Shown in pieces: positions 17,499 to 23,994 of a stretch of DNA of 64,000 nucleotides; positions within the stretch are counted from its first letter, which is position 1, and each line of letters opens with the position of its first letter. The translations under genes and the position numbers were made by a program. The DNA comes from Pseudorhodoferax sp. Leaf265 (lineage in GTDB: Bacteria > Pseudomonadota > Gammaproteobacteria > Burkholderiales > Burkholderiaceae_C), in contig NZ_LMMT01000040.1 in assembly GCF_001422365.1 (NCBI RefSeq), forward strand, positions 480,576 through 544,575, in the 5' to 3' direction. A model generated the notes under the pieces. The model made no database searches. It worked only from the letters and a program-made list of their open reading frames with translations, and was not told the origin of the DNA.

Positions 17499-17767
17499 TC
17501 GAAGCGCTCCATGCTGTTGATGGCGGACATCAGCTGCTGCACGCTGGCGCGCTTGTCCTCGAGCGTCTTCTTGGCAGCCTTGTGGCTGGCCTGGTAGTCG
17601 CGGACTTTCTGAATGGAGCCGTGCGCGACGGACTGCGGGATGCGGCGGAGCATCGCGTTGAGGCGCTTACACAGCATGGCCTTCTCCTCGGCCACGCCAC
17701 TGCGCTGATTGCGGATGTCCTTGAATGGGCTCAGGGGGGGGGTGTAGCCGAACAGGTCCGTGTGCAT
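17495..17767 (-). CDS. Small prophage early protein, 90 aa
   Basis: The start is set at the ATG at 17767 because a strong AGGAGG lies 5 bases upstream; an in-frame start 30 bases earlier lacks one. The product (MHTDLFGYTPPLSPFKDIRN) has a helical basic C-terminal half with KVRDYQASHKAAKKTLEDKR. Function unknown. It is coupled to the winged-helix gene by overlap. Confidence 0.6.
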   Translation of the reverse strand: MHTDLFGYTPPLSPFKDIRNQRSGVAEEKAMLCKRLNAMLRRIPQSVAHGSIQKVRDYQASHKAAKKTLEDKRASVQQLMSAINSMERFE

Positions 17768-17820
17768 GCGGCCTCCTGATTTCGTGAGAAAAATCACTCG
17801 GAGTAACTATTGAGTAACTC

Positions 17821-18036
17821 TTAATGAACTGAACAGTTACGGATCAGTTTCCCGAGCACGCTCATGCGAGGGGTCCGGCGGATTTGGCGGGCGCGCTCGA
17901 GCAGAATCTGCTTGCAGGCCTCATCGAATGAGATGCCAAGCCGCGTTGCTTCATCTTTGATAGCTTGAATGTCTTGCGCATCAAAGCCTTCGCCGGATAC
18001 GGTCGCGATGTCGTGTTGCTCGTTGTCTGCCTTCAT
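17821..18036 (-). CDS. Small prophage early protein, 71 aa
   Basis: The start MKADNEQHDIATVSGEG (18036) is preferred over longer in-frame reading, which is Arg/Ser-rich shadow. The product is largely helical and basic at the end (ERARQIRRTPRMSVLGKLIRN). It could be a small DNA-binding or regulatory protein; no family recognised. Confidence 0.5.
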   Translation of the reverse strand: MKADNEQHDIATVSGEGFDAQDIQAIKDEATRLGISFDEACKQILLERARQIRRTPRMSVLGKLIRNCSVH

Positions 18037-18064
18037 TTGCGACCTTGAATGAATGGATAAGGCG

Positions 18065-18307
18065 CTACGCCGCGACGAGTCCGCCGAACGAGCTCTTGTC
18101 AAGAGATTGGCCAATTCGGGACGGCGACAAAGAATTCCTCGCATGTCTTTTCATCCGCGCCATGTCCAGCAGAGCCAGCCGATACGCCTCGGCCCGAGAA
18201 ACACCGCCGTATTCCTCGATGAGGAAATCCATCTCCTCCTGCTCGTCGCAGCTGCCACGAATCAACGCGAGCGGCTCACGGACAAGGTCACGGTTGCGGT
18301 AGGCCAT
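18065..18307 (-). CDS. Small prophage early protein, 80 aa
   Basis: The ATG at 18307 is preceded by AGGGAG at a good distance. The product MAYRNRDLVREPLALIRGSC has an acidic middle (DEQEEMDFLIEEYGG) and a helical part (SRAEAYRLALLDMARMKRHA). It lies in the leftward early operon after cro. Function unknown. Confidence 0.55.
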   Translation of the reverse strand: MAYRNRDLVREPLALIRGSCDEQEEMDFLIEEYGGVSRAEAYRLALLDMARMKRHARNSLSPSRIGQSLDKSSFGGLVAA

Positions 18308-18367
18308 CTGTCAAACTCCCTGGGTTCTTGTGATTCGGTTGGTGAGTGGGTGCACGTACTGGATGCG

Positions 18368-18505
18368 TTACCCGAATGGATGGCCCGAGACCAGCGCGTC
18401 GGCAGCAACGCCGACGAGAACGCATGCAGCGGTGGGCCTCTCGCTGACGGCGCAGCAGGCGCCTGCGAAAGAGAAGACGGCGCAGGACGCGGCAGCGGAC
18501 CACAT
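18368..18505 (-). CDS. Very small putative membrane protein after cro, 45 aa
   Basis: An ATG at 18505, three bases after the cro stop and preceded by a weak AGGG, opens a 45-codon frame closed by TAA. The product MWSAAASCAVFSFAGACCAV continues with a second hydrophobic stretch (AACVLVGVAADALV), so it could be a small membrane protein. Only position, spacing and hydrophobicity support it; it fills most of an otherwise empty 200-base gap. Confidence 0.4.
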   Translation of the reverse strand: MWSAAASCAVFSFAGACCAVSERPTAACVLVGVAADALVSGHPFG

Positions 18506-18508
18506 AGC

Positions 18509-18781
18509 TCAGACGCCCTGCTCTGCTTCGGCGACCGCGGGTCGACGCCTCTTCGCGGATGCTCGGACCTTGGCCTGACGTCGGGCGCGCTCGGTGAGCG
18601 GAATCCCGTCCAGCGTGAGACCCGGCAAGAGGGCGACGAAGCAGTCGGCGAGGCCCAGCTCGATCTGCTTTCCTCCGAACGCGATCTGGTTCAGCAGCCC
18701 GCGCGTGGTGCCGGCAGAACTGGCGAGTTGGTCGCGCTCCTCGGTCTTCATGCCCAGGATGCGAGTCTTGAGGTTGTCCAT
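18509..18781 (-). CDS. Cro-like repressor
   Basis: The 90-residue product begins MDNLKTRILGMKTEERDQLA and has a Cro/YdaS-type helix-turn-helix (RDQLASSAGTTRGLLNQIAFGGKQIEL), followed by a basic tail rich in Arg and Ala. It is divergent to the CI-like repressor and lies immediately downstream of an operator-controlled promoter. The -10 box ends 7 bases before the ATG, so the mRNA probably has no leader. By analogy with lambda it would repress the repressor gene and favour lytic growth. Confidence 0.7.
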   Translation of the reverse strand: MDNLKTRILGMKTEERDQLASSAGTTRGLLNQIAFGGKQIELGLADCFVALLPGLTLDGIPLTERARRQAKVRASAKRRRPAVAEAEQGV

Positions 18782-18787
18782 GGCGAG

Positions 18788-18816
18788 AAGATACCCCAAG
18801 GTATTGTCTTGGTCAA
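18788..18816 (-). promoter_or_regulatory. Leftward early promoter (PR-like) of cro
   Basis: On the minus strand TTGACC (18816-18811), a 17-base spacer and TATCTT (18793-18788) form a good sigma-70 promoter firing toward cro. The palindromic operator at 18791-18804 lies in the spacer and overlaps the -10 box, so bound repressor would block it. Confidence 0.75.
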
Positions 18817-18844
18817 TACCCCTGGGTCGTTTACCTGTAGGTAG
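18791..18844. promoter_or_regulatory. Tripartite repressor operator (OR-like)
   Basis: Three copies of a palindrome with consensus ATACC-N4-GGTAT lie between cro and the repressor gene: ATACCCCAAGGTAT at 18791-18804 (perfect arms), ATACCCCTGGGTCG at 18816-18829 (right arm degenerate) and TTACCTGTAGGTAG at 18831-18844 (partly degenerate). Centres of the first two are 25 bases apart. The layout resembles lambda OR1-OR3 and should be bound by the CI-like and Cro-like proteins. Confidence 0.75.
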
Positions 18845-18864
18845 TGCCTCGGCACCATCACGCA

Positions 18865-19527
18865 ATGGAGAACTACGAGCGCTTTCAGGCGTTGCTGCTA
18901 CTGCTTCGCCAGGTCTACTGCGCTGGCAATTCGACGCGCTTGGCCGACCAGATCAACAAGGACGCCACCTACGTGCGGCGCCTCTTCTATCCACGCGACA
19001 AGAAGGGAGCTAAGGGCATCGGCCCCGACATTCAGGCCGCCTGCGTTCGTGCGTTCGGCTTGCCGAGAGGCTTCTGGGAAATGGAGGAGACCGAGGCCCG
19101 CCTTGCCATCGGCGCTGAGTCGACCGGCCCGGTTCCCTTGCGACACATCACGCAGCAGCCGCCAGCCCTGTCAAGTGAATACGTCGCTGCATATGTCGAG
19201 GATGTGGGCCAATTGGTGGGCGAATTGGCGAGCAGCCTGAACGCAGAGCAGGCCACCGTGTTGCGAACACTGCTCCGAGTGATGTTTAGCGATCCCGACG
19301 TCCTAAGAAAACTTGACCTACGTCAATTTCTGCCGTTGCTTTCGGACAACTCCATGCCCATTGCTGGCCGCTTGACCCCAGAACCGTACGAAACCCGACT
19401 GGATATCCAGAAACATTTGGATACGATTCCTCGCGAATTACACGATGAGGGGCAGACACATGGGACAAGTGCTGGAGCTGGGGCTGTCGAAGAGGGCCGA
19501 TCAGCTCGACGTAGTGGAAAAGCTTGA
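18865..19527 (+). CDS. CI-like prophage repressor without peptidase domain
   Basis: The ATG at 18865 gives 220 residues (MENYERFQALLLLLRQVYCAG). The N-terminal region holds a helix-turn-helix (STRLADQINKDATYVRRLFY) and the fold expected to bind the adjacent operators. The rest is helical and acidic (AEQATVLRTLLRVMFSDPDV), with no S24 LexA-type Ser-Lys peptidase motif and no cleavage-site motif seen. No ribosome-binding site is evident, so translation may be leaderless as for lambda cI; a GTG at 18844 is an alternative start. The 3' end overlaps the next gene. Confidence 0.7.
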   Translation: MENYERFQALLLLLRQVYCAGNSTRLADQINKDATYVRRLFYPRDKKGAKGIGPDIQAACVRAFGLPRGFWEMEETEARLAIGAESTGPVPLRHITQQPPALSSEYVAAYVEDVGQLVGELASSLNAEQATVLRTLLRVMFSDPDVLRKLDLRQFLPLLSDNSMPIAGRLTPEPYETRLDIQKHLDTIPRELHDEGQTHGTSAGAGAVEEGRSARRSGKA

Positions 19528-19702
19528 CCGCCTGCGACTGCGGGCGATCGCCGGGGAATTGACTGGGCTCATGTACGTCACGCTTGACGACGAGGGAAAC
19601 CACATGTGCGCGAGCGCTGGCAGGTATGCGCGGGCACCGCAAGACGGCATGGTCCCCGCCCTGCTGGGCGTGATCAGCCTTTGTGGGTCTGCGCGCTCCT
19701 GA
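19460..19702 (+). CDS. Small prophage protein downstream of repressor, 80 aa
   Basis: The ATG at 19460 follows GAGGGG at suitable distance and overlaps the repressor 3' end by 68 bases. The product MGQVLELGLSKRADQLDVVE includes a predicted strand pair (GLMYVTLDDEGNHMCASAG) and ends in a hydrophobic segment. Co-transcription with the repressor means it is probably made in lysogens. Function unknown. Confidence 0.55.
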   Translation: MGQVLELGLSKRADQLDVVEKLDRLRLRAIAGELTGLMYVTLDDEGNHMCASAGRYARAPQDGMVPALLGVISLCGSARS

Positions 19703-19842
19703 GCTCTCGCGATCCGCGCACAGCACGCCGTACCGCCAAACGTCCACCATTCTGTGGAAGGCTATGACGTCCCAGGCTTACATTCCGCAACACACTTGCT
19801 CGCCAAGCCGGCGGGCCACGACGCCGCGCACAAGGAGACGGA

Positions 19843-20448
19843 ATGAAAAAGATTGCGGCAGCGCTTGCGCTCGCTGGGGCGTGCATCGGCGCGCAAGCGG
19901 GATATGTGCCCAACTACATCGCCTGGACAATTAACGGGCTTACCGACCATCCGGAGACCGGTGACAAGATCCCCTTCTCCGCATGGATCGGCATAGACAC
20001 TCAGAGACTTGCCCCAGATCGCTGGGAAGAAGGCTATGGATATTCGACCACTGCGGCCACGTTCAGGTGGCGGGTGCCCGCGGTGGGCGGATGCAGCGGC
20101 CGGGGGATCGCGACCCTGCATACGACCGCGCGATCCGTTCACATAGCCGGGATCGAGCCAGCCACAGATTGCGCGCTGTCCCTATCGATCTCCGCCGCGG
20201 TAGACATCGCGTCTGCTGGGCCTTTTGAATCGCAGCTCGCGGCATGGGATCGCGCCTTCACTACGTACACGTTCACTCCAGGCATCCAGTTCTACGTAAT
20301 TGGCAGTAGTGGCAACCCGGCCTTTTCGTCGATGGAGCTGACGTCAGTTCGCCAGAGCGTCCCGGAGCCCTCTCCAGCAGCCCTCATCGGCGCCGGCCTC
20401 GCCGGTTTGCTCTGGGCGCGCCGACGCAAGGGCGCGCGAACGCAGTAG
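19843..20448 (+). CDS. Prophage-borne secreted protein with PEP-CTERM-type tail
   Basis: The 201-residue product has a cleavable signal (MKKIAAALALAGACIGAQAG). Its C-terminus starting at about residue 173 is VPEPSPAALIGAGLAGLLWA followed by RRRK, the PEP motif-hydrophobic span-basic tail recognised by exosortase-type sorting. The mature part is Thr/Ser/Ala-rich with beta character and few Cys. A terminator follows. It lies in the lysis-lysogeny region between the repressor and the rightward promoter, where lysogenic-conversion genes are often found. Exported, possibly surface-linked; role unknown. Confidence 0.75.
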   Translation: MKKIAAALALAGACIGAQAGYVPNYIAWTINGLTDHPETGDKIPFSAWIGIDTQRLAPDRWEEGYGYSTTAATFRWRVPAVGGCSGRGIATLHTTARSVHIAGIEPATDCALSLSISAAVDIASAGPFESQLAAWDRAFTTYTFTPGIQFYVIGSSGNPAFSSMELTSVRQSVPEPSPAALIGAGLAGLLWARRRKGARTQ

Positions 20449-20468
20449 CCACCCTCCACGCCAAATTC

Positions 20469-20495
20469 AAGCCACCTTCAGGTGGCTTTTTTTTG
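20469..20495 (+). terminator. Rho-independent terminator after the PEP-CTERM gene
   Basis: The stem AAGCCACC/GGTGGCTT with a short loop is followed by a run of T. It ends the repressor-side transcription unit before the rightward early promoter. Confidence 0.85.
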
Positions 20496-20552
20496 CCGGG
20501 TGAAGCCATACGGTCGCGCGACATGGCGTCCGCAAAAAAAATTGTACGGAAA

Positions 20553-20591
20553 GTACCTGAGGGTATTTACAAAAACAATACCTAAGGGTAT
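20553..20591. promoter_or_regulatory. Repressor operators (OL-like)
   Basis: Two palindromes of the same type as at the cro-repressor gap occur: GTACCTGAGGGTAT at 20553-20566 and ATACCTAAGGGTAT at 20578-20591. Their centres are 25 bases apart, exactly the distance between the first two sites of the other cluster. They control the rightward early operon. Confidence 0.8.
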
Positions 20592-20594
20592 CGT
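20566..20594 (+). promoter_or_regulatory. Rightward early promoter (PL-like)
   Basis: TTTACA (20566-20571), a 17-base spacer and TATCGT (20589-20594) form a promoter with the operator 20578-20591 in its spacer. The whole 29-base unit is nearly identical to the cro promoter read on the other strand, with the same A/C-rich sequence after the -35 box. It would transcribe the recombination and early genes to 34.3 kb. Confidence 0.7.
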
Positions 20595-20596
20595 GT

Positions 20597-20980
20597 GGTC
20601 CAACGCACACCCAAGCCCTCCGGCCGGTCTGTGTTGGCGCCACGGGATCGTCCGAGCCGCTCAAGTTCATGCAGCACGCACGGCTGGGTAAACGCAGGGC
20701 ACCGCGGGCGGCAGCGGGATAGAAGAGGTCGTCGGTGCGAAGGCTAGTAGCGCTCTGCCCCTAGATGGGATCAGGCAACGCGAACGAGATAGGGCGCCGC
20801 ATGCATGCCGGACTTGAGCCGGCAGCAGGCGAGCAACCACAGTACCGCGAAATCCATCCGCTGGGTTCTATACGGCGGTGAGGCATTCCGGGAGGCCAAT
20901 AGCAACAACGACCGATGGCCCTGGCAACAGGGCGCAAACCAGAGCCTTGCGTGCAGGGCTGTGGTTTTCAAGGAGAGCAC
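20597..20980 (+). other. Long untranslated leader of the rightward operon
   Basis: About 380 bases separate the rightward promoter from the first convincing gene. No frame here has a good start and protein-like composition. Leaders at this place in lambdoid phages can hold antitermination (nut/put-like) sequences; no canonical boxA or boxB was recognised by eye. Confidence 0.4.
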
Positions 20981-21373
20981 ATGAGACAGGACACATTCCG
21001 CGTGCGCGAAGTCGTTCGCTACGAGGTGCGGCACGACATGAGCGATTCCCGGTTTGCGGGATCGGACAGCATCGGGCTATTCCGCAGCCTGAAGGCCGCA
21101 AACAACGTCGCGGCGCTGCTGGCGTCTGACAAGACAAACGCAACCCTCATCCAGCTGACCGAAGCGAAGCCCACTTGGCTCAGCATCGAAGACGTGCAGC
21201 CCGGCCGCAACGTTGAAGTCTTGTGCCTGTGCCGTCGCAACGATGGCAGCGCTGCATTTGAGGTTGCCTCGATCACTGCTGGCGGCTGGACATCCTCATC
21301 CTCTGACGGGTACGTGCGGCACACGATCACCCACTGGATGCCGGTCCCTCCGGAGCCGGGTAATGCGGATTGA
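20981..21373 (+). CDS. DUF551-like early protein, 130 aa
   Basis: The ATG at 20981 follows AAGGAG. The product MRQDTFRVREVVRYEVRHD ends with a stretch of DUF551 character (VEVLCLCRRNDGSAAFEVAS, then THWMPVPPEPG), the usual terminal motif of that phage family. It is the first gene of the rightward operon. Function unknown. It overlaps the HTH gene by 11 bases. Confidence 0.6.
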   Translation: MRQDTFRVREVVRYEVRHDMSDSRFAGSDSIGLFRSLKAANNVAALLASDKTNATLIQLTEAKPTWLSIEDVQPGRNVEVLCLCRRNDGSAAFEVASITAGGWTSSSSDGYVRHTITHWMPVPPEPGNAD

Positions 21374-21713
21374 TCCCGAGCAGCTGAGGCGCCTGATGAG
21401 AGCCAAGGGAATCAGCTCCGCTGAGCTGGCCCGGCGCGCTCAGGTCACCCAGTCCACGGTGAGCCGCTACTTGAACGGCATGTTCGAGACGGCGCCGATG
21501 CGTTCAGCAATGGCCATCGCTGATGCACTCGGCGTAGAGCTGATGACGTTGGTCAAGGACGAGCCATCTAGACCCAGCCGCCCGCCCGGCGGCCTGATCG
21601 GCCGCATGGACCCCAAGGGAGTCGCCGACTTGTGCGCCGAATCCCTAGAAGCATTCGTAGCGGCCATCTCGGCGATCACGAACGCCAAGGTCGGCAAAAG
21701 GTGGAAGCGATGA
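21363..21713 (+). CDS. XRE-type helix-turn-helix protein
   Basis: The 116-residue product (MRIDPEQLRRLMRAKGISSA) has a textbook Cro/CI-type HTH: SSAELARRAQVTQSTVSRYL, followed by MAIADALGVELMTLV. The C-terminal 45 residues are a different helical part. It probably regulates early phage or host genes. Overlapping starts and stops on both sides place it in the operon. Confidence 0.75.
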   Translation: MRIDPEQLRRLMRAKGISSAELARRAQVTQSTVSRYLNGMFETAPMRSAMAIADALGVELMTLVKDEPSRPSRPPGGLIGRMDPKGVADLCAESLEAFVAAISAITNAKVGKRWKR

Positions 21714-22042
21714 CCCACAACACCGATAGCGGTCAACCGGCGAGCCGCGAGCCAGCGCGTGTTCGATGCATCCGACAGGCCATCGCCATGCTCACGGACG
21801 GCGACCTCTGCGGGTGGACAGACTCACACGACGAAGTAACGCTCGCCGCGCTTCGTGATGCGCTTGGGGCTGACCTGTCCGAAGTGCCAGAAGTTGACCC
21901 TCAGGTCCTAAGGGACTACGCCGCATGGGCTGCTAACTGGACCCATGACCACGGCATGCCGCCGACAGCTGTCCAAGTCTGGATGCAACTGAACAGACGA
22001 CTGCCCGAAGACGCCATGGAAGACCCCATGTACCCCTTCTAA
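21710..22042 (+). CDS. Prophage early protein, 110 aa
   Basis: The ATG overlaps the upstream stop (ATGA). The product has Trp-rich stretches (GDLCGWTDSHDEVTLAALRD and YAAWAANWTHDHGMPPTAVQ) and an acidic end. No family recognised. Confidence 0.55.
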   Translation: MTHNTDSGQPASREPARVRCIRQAIAMLTDGDLCGWTDSHDEVTLAALRDALGADLSEVPEVDPQVLRDYAAWAANWTHDHGMPPTAVQVWMQLNRRLPEDAMEDPMYPF

Positions 22043-22086
22043 CCACCCCGCCCCCTCGGGCTTCAACCACCAATAGGAGGAACACC

Positions 22087-22362
22087 ATGGACAAGCAAAA
22101 GCTGCTGGCCGACATGAAGTCGAAGCTGGAGTCGGCCGGCATCCCGTATGAGTCAATCCAGGTGTTCGGCGCGATCTGCTGCAACGTGCATATCACCTGC
22201 CTGAGCATCGACGCCGCCGAGAAGTGGTCGCAGCTGCTGGTTGGTGTGTTCAAAGGCGCGCAAGTCCGTGTTGCGGACTACACCTGGAACGCATCGAAGA
22301 ACAAGGGCACCAGCATGTTGCCGACCAAGCGCCGCGGCTACCTCGTGGCCTTGGCGGCCTAA
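22087..22362 (+). CDS. Prophage early protein, 91 aa
   Basis: A strong TAGGAGG lies 6 bases before the ATG. The product MDKQKLLADMKSKLESAGIP has a compact alpha/beta pattern (IQVFGAICCNVHITCLSIDA) and a basic C-terminus. It is the last gene before the structured non-coding gap. Function unknown. Confidence 0.65.
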   Translation: MDKQKLLADMKSKLESAGIPYESIQVFGAICCNVHITCLSIDAAEKWSQLLVGVFKGAQVRVADYTWNASKNKGTSMLPTKRRGYLVALAA

Positions 22363-22371
22363 CCCACCCCG

Positions 22372-22666
22372 CCCTCTACCAAGAGAGGGCCATCAGGTAG
22401 AGGGAATGCGCAGGCTGATGCGCAAGGTGTCAGAGACACTGGGTTGCGGCCAAGCGGAGGTATCCGCCAAGGCAAGGAAGGTTCCGGCCTTCTGTCAAAA
22501 ACCGGGAAACAGGCAACCCCGATTGAGGCGAGAGAACAGTGGCACAAACCCCCGCGCCGGGGCCACGGCAGACCGGACTCACATCACCGCGACAGCAAGC
22601 CGGAGATCAGCACCGGCCCCTCTACCTGATGTCCACCTGAGCCCACGACCTTAGGTCCCCGTGGGC
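22372..22666 (+). ncRNA. Candidate structured RNA closed by a 14-bp helix
   Basis: CATCAGGTAGAGGG at 22391-22404 is the exact reverse complement of CCCTCTACCTGATG at 22618-22631. Inside lie, in order, TGCGCA pairs (22407-22424), GTGTC/GACAC (22427-22439), GGGTTGC/GCAACCC (22441-22447 with 22513-22519) enclosing GCGGA/TCCGC (22454-22467), then GTGGC/GCCAC (22539-22566) and GCCGG/CCGGC (22599-22617) stacked on the outer helix. A further hairpin GCCCACG/CGTGGGC lies at 22641-22666. An alternative 9-bp pairing with 22372-22380 exists. It occupies the only large gap in a densely coupled gene string. Class not recognised. Confidence 0.5.
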
Positions 22667-22812
22667 AAAACAACCTCTGACAGCAACCTGTCGATGAGTT
22701 GGGAAAAAGGATCGAAACCAGCCGAGACCTTTGCCGCCTCTGGTCCAGCGCCTTCGGGCAACCAGTTGTGCGGATCGGCGGCAGGCGGGCATCAACCAAT
22801 CAAGGAGAGCGC

Positions 22813-23004
22813 ATGGACTGGAAGCCCATGGATCAAGCGCCGAAAGGTAGCCGCGTCTATGCCAAGGATGCTGACGGGCAAGAAGCCTGGACATGGCACG
22901 ACGGCACCGACTGGACGCGCGAATGCTGGCGGGAAACCGAAGACCAGCAAGAGTACATGTCCGAAGAGTGGTGGAGCCCCACCGAGTACGCAGCGGGCCT
23001 CTAA
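22813..23004 (+). CDS. Small acidic Trp-rich prophage protein, 63 aa
   Basis: The ATG at 22813 follows AAGGAGAGC; longer in-frame reading extends into the structured gap and is rejected. The product MDWKPMDQAPKGSRVYAKDA is rich in Trp, Glu and Asp. A terminator follows 20 bases after its stop. Function unknown. Confidence 0.6.
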   Translation: MDWKPMDQAPKGSRVYAKDADGQEAWTWHDGTDWTRECWRETEDQQEYMSEEWWSPTEYAAGL

Positions 23005-23023
23005 CCCCTCCCCCACCTCAACC

Positions 23024-23047
23024 AAGCCACCCATGCGGTGGCTTTTT
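23024..23047 (+). terminator. Intra-operon terminator
   Basis: AAGCCACC/GGTGGCTT with a 5-base loop is followed by TTTTT. The stem arms equal those of the terminator at 20469. It lies between two same-strand early genes, so downstream expression needs readthrough, antitermination or another promoter. Confidence 0.8.
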
Positions 23048-23064
23048 CACGCCTGGAGCAAGCA

Positions 23065-23346
23065 ATGCACTTCACCTTCGCCACCTGCGAGCGGAACAAA
23101 GCCCTCGCGTTCATGCAGACCGCCGAGCCGGGCGCAGGCCTTACCGATACGCCCGAGAGCGCTGGGCCGGTGCTGGATCTGGTTGAGCGGGATGTGCTCC
23201 GAGTGCAAGACCCGCTCATGCACGGCAAGCAGATCGCGGTGATTGCAGGCACGAAGTACACCGACGACCACGACGCCGAGATCCAGCCGGCAGTGAAGGT
23301 GCTGCTGAGCGCAGTCAGAGCCGCGCGCTCCAAGGCCGAGCCATGA
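23065..23346 (+). CDS. Prophage early protein, 93 aa
   Basis: The ATG at 23065 follows TGGAGC. The product MHFTFATCERNKALAFMQTA has an acidic/helical C-terminal half. It is coupled to the next gene by ATGA. Function unknown. Confidence 0.55.
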   Translation: MHFTFATCERNKALAFMQTAEPGAGLTDTPESAGPVLDLVERDVLRVQDPLMHGKQIAVIAGTKYTDDHDAEIQPAVKVLLSAVRAARSKAEP

Positions 23347-23570
23347 ACGCCCGCATTCCCGGCCAGCTCCTCCACGAGCTCGACCTTGACGACGAGGAAG
23401 AGGACGAACTGCAGGCCTGCGTGCAGCGCGCTCAGCGCTTGCTCGACCTGATCGACGGCGACCGCGCGCGCTTCCGATACGACCGGCTTGGTGAGCTTGT
23501 GGCCCAGGCCAAGACGGAACTGGACGGCGCCGCATCGCATGCGCTCATTCGGTGGATGGCGATGCCCTGA
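23343..23570 (+). CDS. Small acidic prophage protein, 75 aa
   Basis: MNARIPGQLLHELDLDDEEE is followed by a helical segment (DELQACVQRAQRLLDLIDGD). The very acidic N-terminal part suggests protein-protein contact. Start and stop overlap neighbouring genes. Function unknown. Confidence 0.55.
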   Translation: MNARIPGQLLHELDLDDEEEDELQACVQRAQRLLDLIDGDRARFRYDRLGELVAQAKTELDGAASHALIRWMAMP

Positions 23571-23839
23571 TGCAGTCCCTACCCCGCAATTTCCACAACG
23601 ACGAGCGCGACCGGTTCTGGGCGCGCAAGAAAAAGGAGCACGAGATGGACATCCCCCAAGTCGTAGTGCTGCCGATCCAGGCCATCGAGCAGGGCCGCAC
23701 GTACGCCCACAACAACCGTCTTGAAACCAGCTTCCAAATGACCGAGGCCCAGCTGCGCGACACCGCAGCCACGGCGCTGGAGTGCATGAAGCCCGCAGCC
23801 CGCGCGCTGCTGCTGGAGCAGATCAAGGAGGCCGCATGA
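23570..23839 (+). CDS. Prophage early protein, 89 aa
   Basis: The start is taken at the ATG overlapping the upstream stop by one base (TGATG); an in-frame ATG 18 bases earlier is possible. The product MQSLPRNFHNDERDRFWARK is basic then mixed helical. Function unknown. Confidence 0.5.
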   Translation: MQSLPRNFHNDERDRFWARKKKEHEMDIPQVVVLPIQAIEQGRTYAHNNRLETSFQMTEAQLRDTAATALECMKPAARALLLEQIKEAA

Positions 23840-23991
23840 CCACCTTCCGCATCTGGCTCATCGCCGCTGCCGTCTGCGTGGCCATCGGTGCCGCTTCAGT
23901 CGATCCGGAATATGACGAGGTGGACGCCGCCCAGGCATCTGCCGATTCCCACAACGATGCAATCAATGCCGCGGTTGCGGCGAGGGAGTGA
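23836..23991 (+). CDS. Tiny membrane-anchored or secreted protein, 51 aa
   Basis: The ATG overlaps the upstream stop (ATGA). MTTFRIWLIAAAVCVAIGAA is a single hydrophobic span, followed by an acidic soluble tail (DPEYDEVDAAQASADSHNDA). It could be an inner-membrane anchored early protein. Function unknown. Confidence 0.5.
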   Translation: MTTFRIWLIAAAVCVAIGAASVDPEYDEVDAAQASADSHNDAINAAVAARE

Positions 23992-23994
23992 GGG

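Noticed and set aside
22406..22654. Possible 82-codon gene inside the structured segment
   Set aside because: No ribosome-binding site, basic low-complexity product, and the DNA is better explained by paired RNA stems; kept only as an alternative to the RNA hypothesis.
22372..22666. RNase P, group I/II intron or cobalamin-type riboswitch
   Set aside because: Signature sequences of these classes (for example the GAGGAAAGTCCGG-type core of RNase P or the domain V of group II introns) were looked for and not found.
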